A stretch of 64,000 bases of DNA from Bryoerythrophyllum caledonicum (taxonomy: Eukaryota > Streptophyta > Bryopsida > Pottiales > Pottiaceae). The stretch covers positions 4,553,976 to 4,617,975 of the forward strand of contig OZ020526.1 in the NCBI GenBank assembly GCA_963971425.1, written 5' to 3'. How positions within the stretch are numbered: the first letter of the stretch is position 1; each line of letters opens with the position of its first letter. The notes beneath the pieces were generated by a model that saw only the letters and a program-made list of their open reading frames with translations, did not search any database and was not told the DNA's origin. Shown here piece by piece: positions 40,036-51,890 of this stretch. The position numbers and the translations under genes are program-made.

Positions 40036-40347
40036 TTAACCCCTAAAGGACCAAGTGTTAAAAATGGCAATTTGAAGGTTTGGTCACGTTCCTATGTTGT
40101 CAATTTCTAACATTCCTAATTGAAAGTTTTATTGTAGATGCGAATTACTAAAAACTCAGTGGAGAACAATTTTTTCCTAAATCCAACATTTAATTGAAAA
40201 GTTATAGGGTTTTGAATTTTGAACAAGGAGAGCAGGCACGTCGGGCACCTCCTAAAACTTTTGCTAGGACACTATTGAATGTGAGATCTTCAATACTAGC
40301 AAATAATATAATTTCCTTTCATACTGTCAAAATCAAATTCTTGTCTT
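40036..40347 (-). mobile_element. Family B TTAA MITE, first part, split by LINE copy 2
   Basis: Begins TTAACCCCTAAAGGACCAAG and runs in inverted family B orientation to the LINE insertion. It resumes at 43299-43608 and, after a second nested element, at 44527-44650. Its far end is rearranged. Confidence 0.82.
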
Positions 40348-40359
40348 AGTGAAAAATAG
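40348..40359. repeat. Left target-site duplication of LINE copy 2
   Basis: AGTGAAAAATAG, identical to 43287-43298. Confidence 0.9.
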
Positions 40360-40679
40360 CAAGAAGAAGAAGAACTCTGGTCCATGCAGGGGCCAGCGTG
40401 AATAAAGTGTATGTTCATACCACCACTAAGTCCATGTCCACCCAACATGGGTCACTGGTATGGAACTACTTCCCCCTCTTAAGGGTAGACACTATGTACC
40501 ACGTAACAAGAACAAAGAACCGATGATGCAAGGGGGGCAATGTGGGGAAGTTTTTAGTAGGTTTTCAAGGGGGGTCTAGCGTGTCCGAGATGGGTTGGTT
40601 GTTTTTTAGTTTCCTTTTGTATAGGAGTATGGACGTAGCATGTTGAATTGCAATAGTGTTGATATTTGTGAAGGTGGTC

Positions 40680-41260
40680 TTGATTGAGGACATGGGAATT
40701 TTGAATGTTTCTTCAAGGGATGTCATTGAGGGGATAAAGGTGGTGGCTCTAGCAACCGCGTTAATGACAATGCGGGGATCTTCTTTCCATCCGAGTGCTT
40801 GAATATCATTGAGGAGTGGTAGGTATTTATTTGTTTTGTTTGTAATAGCTTCCGGTGAGAATCTATCATTACATTATTTGAATTCAATAAATTGAATAGT
40901 GAGATTCAGGTCAATGTGGGTTGGTGGCGAGTCTTTGTATGGCAGCCCTCTAACACATAACAAGTCGGGTTTAAATTTGGCATTACAATGACATCTTTGT
41001 GCATCGTGTGCATGGTAATAACCATGGGGGAACGGTATTTTCTTGTGGGTTGTCATTAAAGGTTCCGGCATTCATTAGGATAAAACAACAGGATTTGTTT
41101 GATGACACAATTAATTTGCGGATTGCCCACACTGCTTTGTTGTGGCATTTGACAATTAGGGCTTGTATATGAGGTTATGGCATTTGAGTAAAACGTGTAA
41201 CCATGTATCTGGGTCTGTAGTGTTGCATGTTGAACATGTTATGGAAGGGAATCTCTCTAT
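40680..41260 (-). pseudogene. LINE ORF2 C-terminus: CCHC knuckle and restriction-like (PD-ExK) endonuclease
   Basis: On the minus strand, CSTCNTTDPDTWLHVLLKC (about 41238-41180) is a C-x2-C-x9-H-x4-C knuckle. After a frameshift come AVWAIRKLIVSSNKS, then KFKPDLLCVRG and IQFIEFK-stop-CNDRFSPEAITNK, with NKYLPLLNDIQALGW behind. The PD ... E-x-K spacing and the downstream K-x-Y helix match the restriction-like endonuclease at the C-terminus of R2-type and Dualen LINEs, which nicks target DNA. A TAA sits where a Tyr is expected just after EFK. The product ends before the 3' UTR, at about 40580. Confidence 0.74.
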
Positions 41261-41599
41261 GCCAAAGAAGAGTTGTTTACGTGCGTTTCCTATATATTGT
41301 ACCGTGAGGAATTTAATAAGGCACATTTTTGTGAGTCTATGATTATGGGATTTTTCAAAAAGCTAGTGGAATGCTCGTTGTCAATGCTTGTATTACCGGT
41401 CCATTTATCAATATTAGGGATTTTTTTGGTAAGTATTTCCAAATTAGTTTTGAAGTCATGTTCTTGGAGGTATTTATCCAAGACTCTTATGGGGCCTTTG
41501 TCGGGGGTTTTGTGCATAGAGGGCCATTCATATCTATGGAAGTAGTATGGGGTGGCATGGGCGTGTTTGTAGGGTTGTATGACATGTTGGTAGGCTTTC

Positions 41600-41830
41600 T
41601 CTCCACCTTCTTTGTGTTATTTGTCCGCTGGTTTGTTGCCGTCGATGTTTGCGTGAGCTTGGACTTTGTGAAATGTGGTGATTTGTATGCAATTTTGGAA
41701 CATGCCGACCATATGTGTTAGGATAATTTGGGCCGGATAGCTATTGTGTTGAGTGGGGTGTTTTATGTGTGTGTTAAGGAGGTGTAATACATTAATGCAA
41801 TCCGCGAAAATGTATGCCGGTTTGTTGGGC
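41600..41830 (-). pseudogene. LINE ORF2: RNase H domain
   Basis: On the minus strand one frame reads IFADCINVLHLLN and later FHKVQAHANIDGNKPADK. These correspond to the second catalytic Asp region and the KV-x-A-H-x-x-x-x-G-N-x-x-A-D block of type I RNase H. The N-terminal strand with the first Asp is not clear because of stops. RNase H removes the RNA template during second-strand synthesis. Confidence 0.74.
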
Positions 41831-42259
41831 TTTTGTGGATAGCCATCATTTTGGCACTAAGGATGTTTTGGAGTCCGTGTAGTCTTTTGGCAAGTTTAAT
41901 TCTTTTGGCGGGGTTGTATATTCGATAGCCAAATTTTTCTCGGTGCCAATGTCATGGGCTTACTTTGGTTGGTTCTTTGAAGAAACTGTTGGTGTTGTAA
42001 TTAATGTTGGGGTCAAATTTGAGAGGTGTGAGTTTGGTAATTAGGAAGTAATGGAGTTGGAGGGATTTGTGGTGCGAAGTTGTTTATAGAGGGCGTCTTA
42101 GACCATTTTTTATGCGGTTTACATGGGTTAGTGTAGGTGTGGGTGGGGCAATTACTGTGCATACATTATTGCTTTTGAGATTTTTTGCAATTAGTGTGAG
42201 TTGAACGAGGTGTTCTAATGTGCCAATTTCTCAGTTTTGATGATGTATACATAGGACAC

Positions 42260-43286
42260 GTAGGGTTGATGGCTCAAGTGGGGGCTTTTGTATTTTTGGT
42301 GGTATAGTAGGTTCCATGTACGTCATTTAGTCGGCTTCATATAATGCTATTATATGAGAGTCCAAAAATGGGCCCGACTGTGGGTTAAAGCTTTGGTACC
42401 AATTAGTGTCTGGTGTGATGATAATAGTGGTGGCATGACTAGGATCATTGTCTGCCGCTTGTTGCGCCGAATGTATTGCTTGTCAATGTGTTTCTTTGTC
42501 GTTGTAGGGATGTGCAAGGCCTGTTCCGTTTTGCCTATAGTCAAATGCTTTCTCAAGTTAACGAAATATTTTATCCCTTTCAAATGAAGAGTAGAACTTT
42601 GAAATTTGTCTGGAACATGTGATGGGGGATGAAAAGTATGATTCTATTATATTAAAAGACGTGATAATAGAGTCTAGGAGATGGTCTAGTAGTGTGTAGT
42701 GTGCATGTTTAAGGGAGTCATTTTTTGGTGTACAATATTTGTATCTTTGGTATAGTCAAACAATTTTGGTTTTAAATGGTTGGGGTGTTGGTTCAATGTT
42801 AATGGAGGTTTGTAGTGCGTCATGATATTGATTTCACAGCCACTGTAATCTAGCAACCGATATTGTAATTAGGTGTCCACCGTCTCCTTCATGTATGTAG
42901 GCATTGTCTTGTTGTATTTTTATTGTGTTTGTTTGTGTGAGAATGTATGTTTCGGGATTACATTTGGTCGTGAAGATGTGAAGGAGGGGGATGGTGATGG
43001 GCGGTGTAACAAATCTTGTATCTCTAAGTTGTTCTTGTGGGTGATGCAATTTTATTATTTCTATGTAGAAGTTGTTTTGAAATTTATAATAGTATTCTTT
43101 AAGAATTTCAGTGTTATGGAGAGAGGTGTTTCAATTGTGCCAAGGGAAAAGGTTTCTTTGTGGGAGCCATTTTCTATAGATGGTGTTGTCGTGGTGCCAC
43201 TGGCATAGGTATGTTGTGTCTCTTTAGCTTATTGTGTTAGAGTCTACATATTCTCAATGTTTATGGCCGGCAATGTTGTTTATGGG
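42260..43286 (-). pseudogene. LINE ORF2 copy 2: chromodomain-like remnant, linker and unknown conserved domain
   Basis: From the 5' truncation the minus strand encodes the INNIAGHKH remnant, TTYLCQWHHDNTIYRKW and LPQRNLFPWHN (chromodomain-like end). The 71-codon block HHPQEQ...ARLQWL (43049-42834) follows, and then the conserved domain with FYSSFERDKIF, TIIITPDTNWYQ and LDSHIIALYEAD. Each matches copy 1 at the protein level. Several frameshifts separate them. Confidence 0.72.
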
Positions 43287-43298
43287 AGTGAAAAATAG
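43287..43298. repeat. Right target-site duplication of LINE copy 2
   Basis: AGTGAAAAATAG, identical to 40348-40359. Confidence 0.9.
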
Positions 43299-43608
43299 GA
43301 TATTAACCCAAGTCAAACATTTTCACACATTGTCACACATTGTCGGGCAAGGTACCAAAAAACTTCTTCCTTTCCACATAAAACTTAAAGATCTTCATAT
43401 TTTTTACTTTTTATTTTTTCCACAACAACATGTGGCATTAACCATCTTATTGACCATTTGGATTATCAATCTAAAACATATTGAGTTCACAAAAAATTAA
43501 AACGTGAATTGATGTTTTTTGAACCTCCACTCCTTGCACATTTGTTTTGAACATGCTACACCCTTTCTCTATTTCTAAAAATTGGTGTATAAGGAACTAA
43601 CATCATGC

Positions 43609-44526
43609 TTAACCCCTAAGAGCCCAAGTACGTGAGGCGTATGTTTTGGATTTTGGGCAGGTTCCTAAATTTCAAAAAAATAAAATAAAATATCGAAAAC
43701 TTTTATACTAGATTCTCCTTGATAAGAGCTCCATGGAAATATTTTTATTATTATTTTTGAATTCATGGTTTGAAAGTTAGTACCACTCAAAGTTAGAAAT
43801 GGGCAACTGTAAAATTTTGCTGGAAGTCTCTATTGACATTGAGATTTTTCATACATGTAGAGAATATTACCTTCTTTGAAAATGTCAAAAGAATTCTGGT
43901 CTTTAGTGTAATTTAAAAAAAAACTCAAGTCAAACATTTTTACACATTTCGAACAAGCGGGGAAAAAAACTTCATCTTTTCTACATAAAACCTAGAGATC
44001 TTTATATTTTTTAGTTTTTATTTTTTCAACAACAATACGTGGTGAGAACCTTTCTGTTGACTGTTTGGATCATCATTCTAAAACATATTAAGTTCACAAA
44101 AAATAAAACATAAAATGACAAATTTTGAGCCTCCACTCCTTGCACACTTGTTTTGAATATGCTACACCCCTCCTTTACCTCTAAAAATTGGTGTTTAGAA
44201 AACTAACATCATGCTCAACACAAAGGTAAAAGATTTAGACCTTGTGTACTGCACAAATTTGATACCAAGTGAAGTCAAAGTCTGTTGATCCACTCAACGC
44301 AAAGAAGAAAATGAACCATTTGCTTGACTTCAAACACTATAATCTTTCAATATGTGTGGTCAAAGTTTTTGAAATTTTGTGAGTATGTTACTCAATAAGT
44401 CTTTATTTAGATCCTATGGTATAAACTATAAATATAAGGTTTTGTTCCCTTCCTACCTCATTGCACTAGAATCAACAATTTTGAAGTGTTTTTGGTGTGA
44501 AATTGTCACGGGCTTTTAGGGGTTAA
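43609..44526 (-). mobile_element. Family B TTAA MITE nested in another family B copy
   Basis: Begins TTAACCCCTAAGAGCCC and ends GGGCTTTTAGGGGTTAA. The host reads CATCATGC before and CACAAAGGTAATGG after it. The element's own interior (about 44211) shows the uninterrupted form CATGCTCAACACAAAGG. Confidence 0.9.
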
Positions 44527-44650
44527 CACAAAGGTAATGGATTCAAACCTTCTGTAGTGCAAAATTTTGAGACGAAGTGAAGTCAAAGTCTAGTGATGCA
44601 CTCAACGCAAAGAAGAAATGAACCATTTTCAGTACTTTAAACACTATATT

Positions 44651-44861
44651 TATCTTAAAAATTCTCCATAGCATTGATAATGATATTCAATATTTGCAAC
44701 ACCGTAGGATCCTACAATCTAAATAAAGACTTATTGAGTGACACCCTAACAAAGTTTCAATAACTTTGACCGCACAGATAAATAGATTAAATAACTTTAA
44801 CCATTTTCAGTACTTTAAATATTGAATATCATTATCAATGCTATGGAGAATTTTTAAGATA
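44651..44861. repeat. Perfect 45-bp inverted repeat
   Basis: 44651-44695 and 44817-44861 are exact reverse complements, separated by about 121 bp. They lie where the split family B element loses its normal end. Confidence 0.9.
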
Positions 44862-44909
44862 TCAAATTTCTTTATAAAGTGAGGCAAAGATAGCGCAGTC
44901 TTAACTCAT

Positions 44910-45641
44910 TTAAACCCCTAAAGGCCTAAGGCATTTTCACACCAAAAACACTTCAATTTTTTTTGTTCTAGTGCAATGAGTATTGAGGTAATCGAAACGT
45001 TTTTTTCTATACCTAATCGTAGGGTCTAAATTAAGAATTTTTTTATTAATGTCCTTACAAAATTTCAACAACTTTGACCGCATGGATTGAAAGATTATAG
45101 TGTTTGAAGTAGAGAAAATCGTTCATTTTCTTCCCTGCATCGAGTGGATTAACATACTTTGACTTCACTTGGTGTTAAATTTTTGCACTACACAAGGTCT
45201 GAAAACATTACCATCATGTTCATCATGATTTTGTTTCCTAGTCCACCATTTTTTAGAGGTAGAGAAGGGGTGTAGCATATTCAAAACAAACGTGCAAGGA
45301 GTGGAGGTTCAAAAATTGCCAATTCCCGTTATATTATTTTCTTATTAATATGAAAGGAAATAATATGATTTGCTAGTATTGAAAATCTCACATGTAATAG
45401 AATGTGCTAGCAAAAGTTTTTGGAGGTGCCTGGTGTGCCCGCTCTCCTTGTTTGAAATTCAAAACCCAATAACTTTTTCATAAAATGTTGGATTTAGGAA
45501 AAAATTGGACTCGCACAAAGCTTTTAGCAATGTCCATCCACAGTAGAAATTTCAAAAAGGAATGTTACAAATTGACACCATAGGAACGTGCCCAAACCTT
45601 TAAGAGTCCCTTGAGGGAACTCTTGGGCCTTTAGAGGTTAA
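44910..45641 (+). mobile_element. Family B TTAA MITE
   Basis: Begins TTAAACCCCTAAAGGCC and ends GGGCCTTTAGAGGTTAA. Confidence 0.8.
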
Positions 45642-46403
45642 GTCATTGCAATGCACCTATATTAACTCTACAATTCTATCATCAATTCAAAAAGAATAAG
45701 GGGCTAAACTTCATAGTGCATCAATGATCAATATCTTTCCTTCTTCCTTCTTAAACATAACTATAATAGATGCTTTTGTAACAAGCGGCATGGGTCCAGA
45801 ACAAATATTTGCTCTCTACAATAGCTACTTGGTATTACATCAACATTCATCAAACCAAATTGTCACCCCGCATGACATCCATTTAGAATAAAGCATGTCA
45901 GAACTTGATGAGTGATGTCATCCTTTAATAGAACCATTCGTCCAACATTTCCATGAAACAAACTTCACCCACCCTTTCCATTATAACACCTGATCATTAT
46001 AGCAGCCTCTATGTATAACAAGCAGAACCAACATGGTTGTTGTAAAGGGAGTTGATTTTAGTCCAAAACTTTGATTAGTTTGCAAATTTTCTCAAAATGA
46101 AGATCATGAAATTAAGTTCAATTTTTGAAGTTTAGATATTAAATAAATAAATTATACCTCCATAAAAAGCAACTCAAAGAAAGAAATCAATGCAAATCTT
46201 GAGATTGTGGGATTCAAAGTCCTTGGTTACAAAAGGGTTAAAAAAGAGTCATCCATAAAACTCAATGTGTGTTTGCTAAAACATTGATTATGCTCAATGG
46301 TTCAAATATAATTGGATTACACAAAAAAAAATCGACACCATTAAAGCTTTGATGATGGATTGTAGATTTCATCTTGATTTAACCCTAAAAGGTCAAAAGG
46401 TGC
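45642..46403. other. Intergenic DNA
   Basis: No gene seen. 46377-46403 (TTTAACCCTAAAAGGTCAAAAGG) resembles the start of a TTAA element into which the next element has inserted. Confidence 0.4.
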
Positions 46404-47806
46404 CACTACACTAAAGATGGCATTTAGTGTAATGGTACAAATAGTGCAATTACCCTAGTACACTATTCGTGAACAAGTTGGCAATTAGTGTTAGCCGCCA
46501 TTGTCATTTATAATAACCCCCAATCATCCACCTACCTTAGTACACTATTTCTAAATCAATTAATTATTAGTTTTAATCCCCAATCAACCACCTACCGTAG
46601 CACATAAATTTGTTAAGAAGTTCATAAAATCATATTAAAATAATAATATATTGAATATTTGATATTTAAACAATATGTAATGTATGCTTATTTAATACTT
46701 CATTAGTATGTAAATAATATTTAAATATGTAAATGATAATTTATGAATATTCAATGAGTATACAATGAATATTTAATAAATATTTAATGAGTGTTTCATG
46801 ACTATTTATGAATAAATATGAATATTTCATAAATATGTAATTATTATTTACTTTGTATTTCATGAATATGTATTGAATATTTAATGAATATTTGATGAAT
46901 ATTTAATTATTATTTGGTTCACATTTACTTAATATGTAATTAATATTTAAATGATATTCAGTTAGTTTTTAATAAATATTTAATAAATATTTACTTAGTA
47001 ATTTGTTAATATTTAATTAATACGTAATTGATATTAAATATATATTTGTGATTATTTAATGAATATAGACTATATATCATGATTTTTATGAATATTTAAA
47101 TTTGTATAAAATATAATATAATACTTTTGTATATTTGTAAGTTTTGTGAATATTTAATTTTAATATATATTCATTTATCATGATCCATGATTATTTAATG
47201 TTTGTCTTTTTTTACCAATTTCATTATTTAATATTTATTATTTTAGTATCCAATATTCTACTTGATGAACATTTGTTGTTTGTTTTTTAATTTAATATTT
47301 ATATAGTTTTTATTTATTTGATATCTATGTTTTTTCAATTTTCCAATATCTTTCTTTTCTCATTTTCCTTTGAATTCCAATTTCTTATTTTTCCAATCCT
47401 ATATTTGCAAATTCATTTCCTTCCATTTGCACATTCTATTTTTTCCTACTTTTGGGATTTCTTTTTTGTTCCATATACACGTTATATTTTTTCCAATCTT
47501 TCCTTTGCAAATTGTTTCTTTTTTTCAAATGTACTCGTAACCTTCTTTACTTTGATGCTCAAAATGTGCACATAATCATTTTCTATGTTTCATACACTGA
47601 ATGTCCACATAATCATTTTCTATGTTTCATACACTAAATGTCCACATGTAAAAAAACCTAAGTTCCACTATTAACTAGAATTGACATTAAGTGTAGTAGT
47701 TGACATTTAGTGTATAGTTTGTCACTACACTAATTGTAAAGTTGACAATTAGTGTATGGGCTCGCATTTAGTGTCCACTACACTAAATGCCATCTTTAGA
47801 GTAGTG
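46404..47806. mobile_element. Non-autonomous CACTA-like element
   Basis: The 28-bp termini begin CACTACACTAAAGATGGC and end GCCATCTTTAGAGTAGTG, with one mismatch. The subterminal regions repeat TTTAGTGTA and its inverse, as in EnSpm/CACTA elements. The interior is extremely AT-rich with AATATTTAATGAATATT-like runs. No transposase. A GC dinucleotide adjoins both ends, but a 3-bp target duplication is not evident. Confidence 0.7.
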
Positions 47807-48413
47807 GCCACAATATTCTACATATATGGTGTCATATTTGAACATGATAAAGTTCAGATATTGGATGAAAGATGTAAGATGAAGAATCTTCAATCCAAAG
47901 GTGTACGTCTTGCTAAATCTTAACCCCTAAAGATCCTTGCAAGCCGATTTGGCTTTTTGAGGTTCTTGTCAGGTGAGTTTAAGGGGTTAAAATAATAATT
48001 TGGGGTTGAGATTTTTACTGAAGGTGGGGAAACATGTAAGCTATATGTGGTCAAAATCTCAACGATAAATTCCTATTTTTGAGCCTAATTATGCAAATTT
48101 TCGGGTTTCAGTTTGGGGAGGGCAGGGTGGGCAGGGCTGGGAGCCAACGAGGAGTGAGCTTGTTGATCGGGCAGTTTTGCTCGTTTGTGCATGTTATTAG
48201 GCAGGGGCACGGGGTTTATAGTGGGTTTAGTCTGGACCCATGATTCTTGGAAAGGAAGGTGACAATCAGGTTCAACCACCCTCGTAAATGCTCATTCCGT
48301 TGGGGTGATTATCAATATAGCTACCAAAGCCACCACTTTCTCATGGCTGTTATGAGTCCTTCAACTTTGAATTCGAAATCTCCAATAAGCATTCCATTCA
48401 CTACGCAGACAAG

Positions 48414-48833
48414 ATGGATTTCAGCAATTGCAAATGTTGTTCCAAATCGAACTTGCATGCATGTAGAGAAGGATTCATCGAGAAAGAAGAACAAGGTCAT
48501 GAGCTGCAGATCGAGAGTGCATCATTTGTGACAGAAACTAGTGAGATCAGAGTGGGAGGGATCATTGGAAGCTCTCATTTCAATACAGTAGATGAGCCTG
48601 ATGTCGATGTGCAGGTGCTTCAAGCAGGTAGCTGCGACGGACGTGGAGCGGCAGCTGCGATCGACGTGCATGAGGACAGAGTCGGCATCGAAGAGGGGCG
48701 GGAACTCAAGCTCCAGCAGGCGGCACTTACAGCAGGCGGCTTCGGCGATCATCATCAGGCAGCTCCAACAAGCGGGTTAGGGTGTCGAGAGAGGGCGGCA
48801 GGTTCAACGAGCCCCAGCGTCGACCGTGGCTGA
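48414..48833 (+). CDS. Open frame of unknown function inside the piggyBac element
   Basis: A 139-codon frame beginning MDFSNCKCC, Cys-rich at first and then low-complexity Ala/Gly. No family is recognised. It may be an upstream exon or accessory sequence of the piggyBac element, or chance. A phrase near 48500 (GAGCTGCAGATCGAGAG) is echoed near 52166 at the other side of the element. Confidence 0.25.
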   Translation: MDFSNCKCCSKSNLHACREGFIEKEEQGHELQIESASFVTETSEIRVGGIIGSSHFNTVDEPDVDVQVLQAGSCDGRGAAAAIDVHEDRVGIEEGRELKLQQAALTAGGFGDHHQAAPTSGLGCRERAAGSTSPSVDRG

Positions 48834-49161
48834 GGGCACGAGAAGGCAACAACATTGTTGAAATGACTCCATCCGGTGGTAGCTTCCGAGAGTGAGGCTG
48901 CTTAGCAGCTGCGTAATTGGACTGCGAGAAGAACTCTTAGCAAAGGTCAAATTATTCGATTACTCTCCCTGCTTGATCCCACATACCTTCGTAGTCTTCC
49001 TGTGAGAAAAAAGAGTAGACAGTGGCCTAAAAATCTTCAAGCTGATACTTTCAGGCATCACTTCTACCGCCAAGCTGAGCATGTTTTAGGGTAGATAGAG
49101 CAACAAAGTTTTGATTCCGAGTTCCTCAACATTGTAAGATCAGTTTGGCAAGACTAATAAA

Positions 49162-49197
49162 ATGCCGAAGCGGAAATCGCACAAAAGGGGGAAGCAG
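49162..49197 (+). other. Possible first exon of the piggyBac transposase
   Basis: ATGCCGAAGCGG.. encodes the basic MPKRKSHKRGKQ (NLS-like) and ends in CAG before GTAAAC, a plausible splice donor. A phase-compatible acceptor lies at GAATACCAG (about 49336), which would join the peptide to IALLSTPSPPP of the main frame. Confidence 0.4.
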
Positions 49198-49289
49198 GTA
49201 AACCCGATTTCAATGAGAAGCAAAATTCATGACATTTGGACTTTGTATGACTTTGTATCTCCCTCTTACCATGACTTTGTATCTCCCTC

Positions 49290-51737
49290 TTGCTAGATGG
49301 AGTGGGATGGTATTCCTCTTCGAAAGAATACCAGATTGCACTGCTCTCCACCCCAAGCCCACCTCCACTAAATTCGCCACCTCCTGAAGTCCACGATACA
49401 GATGAGGCATTCAATGGAGATTACTTGACATCGCAAGAACGTGCTGGCTTCCACTACGAATCTGATGACCTTCTGTGCTCTGATGATTCTGATACGGACT
49501 GTGAAGGAGGAGGTCTAGAGGACATTTTGTGGCCTCCGGAGATGCTTTTGCAGGCTAGAAACTACGGAATGAAACGGCCAAGAAGGCCGGTGGAGAGTGA
49601 GAGAGGATGCGAGGATGAGAGTGACTCCATTCGGCGAGCGCTGAGAGCTGTTGAGCGATGCGGAGGAGCCGGATCGAGCGCCAAAGGCGCGGCGGGAGGA
49701 GACGCCGAGCCAAGTGGAGGAGTCGCCGAGGACGGCAGTCACGGGTTGCCAAGCCCCGTCAGGCCCGATGGGATGAGGGGGATGCCAGGTGGCGGACCTA
49801 GGTTGGATCAGGCCGGCGATGGGGAGGAGCTCTCAAGCTGCCAAGCCCCGTCCTCCCACTTACCGGCCTCACTGGCTACCTTACCGGCCCGGGAGACTGC
49901 CGCTCGGAACGCTAGACCTCAGCTCTACAGTCAGGACCTCACAACAGGTATGTCTCCTGATTTGCCTAGCTGGGAAGATGATGATAATGAAGAAATTCCA
50001 TCCCAGAGAAGTCATGGTGTAAGACAAGGAAATGATAGCGAGGAATATCCTGAACTTGGTAGTGAATCTGGAAGTGAAGGGGAAGATGGAGACATTGGCT
50101 TGCAAGATAATCAAACCGGCCTAAAGTGGGAATTTAAGGACGAAACATGGAAAGATTCAAGTTTTTACTACCAACCCAATCCCTTGCCTTTTAGTGGAAG
50201 ACCGAAAGGTCCTTCCACAAACTATCGTGGTGTTCCAACTTTCAGGACTTTGTTTGCTCTTTTTTGGACCCCGGTCATGTTGCAGTCCATTGTAAGAGAA
50301 ACAAACCGCTATGCCAATGAACCATTAGATGATCAAGGTAATACAAAAGGAGGCCCTAAGTTGGAGGATATGACTGTCAATGAACTGAAGGCATTCATGG
50401 CACTAGCAATTTACATGGGTTTGAAACACCAACCCAACTACTACACCTATTGGATGCAAAATGAATTGTTTCGATGCCCGGTGATTTCTTCTATCTTGAC
50501 TAGAGCTAGATTCCAAGCTCTTAGAAGATGCCTTCACCTAACTAACATGAATGGTGTCTGTAGAGGTGACTCGGGCTATGACAAAATAGGTCAAACTAGA
50601 TGGCTTGTAGATGCAATTAGAGATAGATGTAAATTGGCATGGTGTCTTGGCAAGTATTTGACTGTAGATGAAATGATGATACGCTACAAAGGTACGTACT
50701 CCCCCATCCGCCAATACATGCCTAAAAAGCCCTAGAAATGGGGCTTGAAGGTATGGTGTCTTGCTTGTTCCATTTCAAAGTGTGTGTATAACTTTGAAAT
50801 ATATTGTGGTAAGGAAAACATTGTTCTACCTTCTGATGGTGAAACTGTTCAACCTGGTCCTACAGTTGGTGGAACTAATTTAGCTCAGAATGTGGTTATA
50901 AGGCTAGTTGATGGTCTTTGGAATTTAGGACATTGTATCACTATGGATAATTTTTTTTCTAGCATTAGCCTATTCACCTCTCTTCTAGCACGTGGCATGT
51001 ATGCTACAGGTACAGTTAGGCAGAACCGTGTTGGTCTTCCCACAAATTTGAAGAACTTGGCAGCATTCAAGAATGTGCCCCAAGGCACAACTCTATGGAG
51101 AATGCATGTAAGTCGTTCCATTTCCTCTGTAATGTGGAAAGATAAAAAACGTGTTCTACTAATTTCTACACATAGCATGCCCATTCAAGCCCCATGTTCT
51201 AGCCCTGTTGTCACCGTGCCTCGCAGAAATGGTGCCATTCAGGAGATGGTCCAAACTTCTCCTATGTTGAAGGAGTACACCACCCACATGCGTGGGGTGG
51301 ATGTAGCGGACCAACTCCGGGCCTCTTACTCATGTCAGGTACGAAGCCACAAGTGGTGGCATCGAATTTTCTTCTTTCTTTTGGATGTCACGGTTGTAAA
51401 TATGTACATTATTTACTTGGAATGTGTGGCAAACTCTAACCCTCGCAAGCCAGTCACTCCAATGACGCATCTCCAGTTCAAGCAAGGTTTGTGTGAGTTT
51501 TTATTGGCGGATTGGCCAAAAAGAACCCCACAAGCTACTGACTTACCTCCAAGACCACGCCAACCGGTAATATGTGTTCCTACTCATACCAAATTGCGTA
51601 GACAATGTGTTGTATGCAATGTGAGGCAACCACATTATTTTTGTCGCAATTGTGGTGACAAATGGATGTGCCTAAATGAGGGTTGCTATGAGAGATGGCA
51701 TACGGCTTTGGCATTACGACGGCGACGCCGACATTGA
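49290..51737 (+). pseudogene. piggyBac transposase with one in-frame stop
   Basis: One frame of about 815 codons, broken only by TAG at 50733-50735 within YMPKKP-stop-KWGLKVW, where active homologues continue. The three catalytic Asp of the DDE/D core are present: VDEMMI (codon at 50667), TMDNFF (50946) and GVDVADQ (51300). The N-terminal 280 residues are acidic and low-complexity, then FRTLFALFW and MALAIYMGLKHQP mark the piggyBac domain. The C-terminus has a cysteine-rich domain (CVVCN, YFCRNCGDKW, CLNEGCYERWH). PiggyBac enzymes excise precisely and insert at TTAA, matching the element's flanks. The first open frame has no ATG at 49290 itself, so an upstream exon is likely. Confidence 0.92.
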
Positions 51738-51890
51738 ATATAGGTACGTTTATCTCAAAAGAAAAATGGGTTTATCTGTTTGCATTCCAAATTTTGTGTA
51801 GTTTTCTTCCTAAGTTTTCTAATTATTTCCTATAGAAAATAATTTTTCAACCACATTCACTCTTACATTTTATTTCCACACCTACTGCAG

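Larger units (their letters stand above)
40360..43286 (-). mobile_element. LINE copy 2, 5'-truncated, with intact 3' end
   Basis: A 2,927-bp minus-strand insertion flanked by perfect 12-bp duplications, embedded in a family B TTAA element. The 5' truncation falls in the chromodomain-like segment. The 3' end on the element's sense strand is a (TTC)n tail (TTCTTCTTCTTCTTG) instead of poly-A. Its upper part (42100-43286) aligns with 489-1700 of copy 1. The lower part supplies the RNase H, CCHC and restriction-like endonuclease. Several stops and frameshifts make it non-functional. Confidence 0.93.

Noticed and set aside
47318..47637. Phe-rich frames
   Set aside because: T-rich interior of the CACTA-like element.
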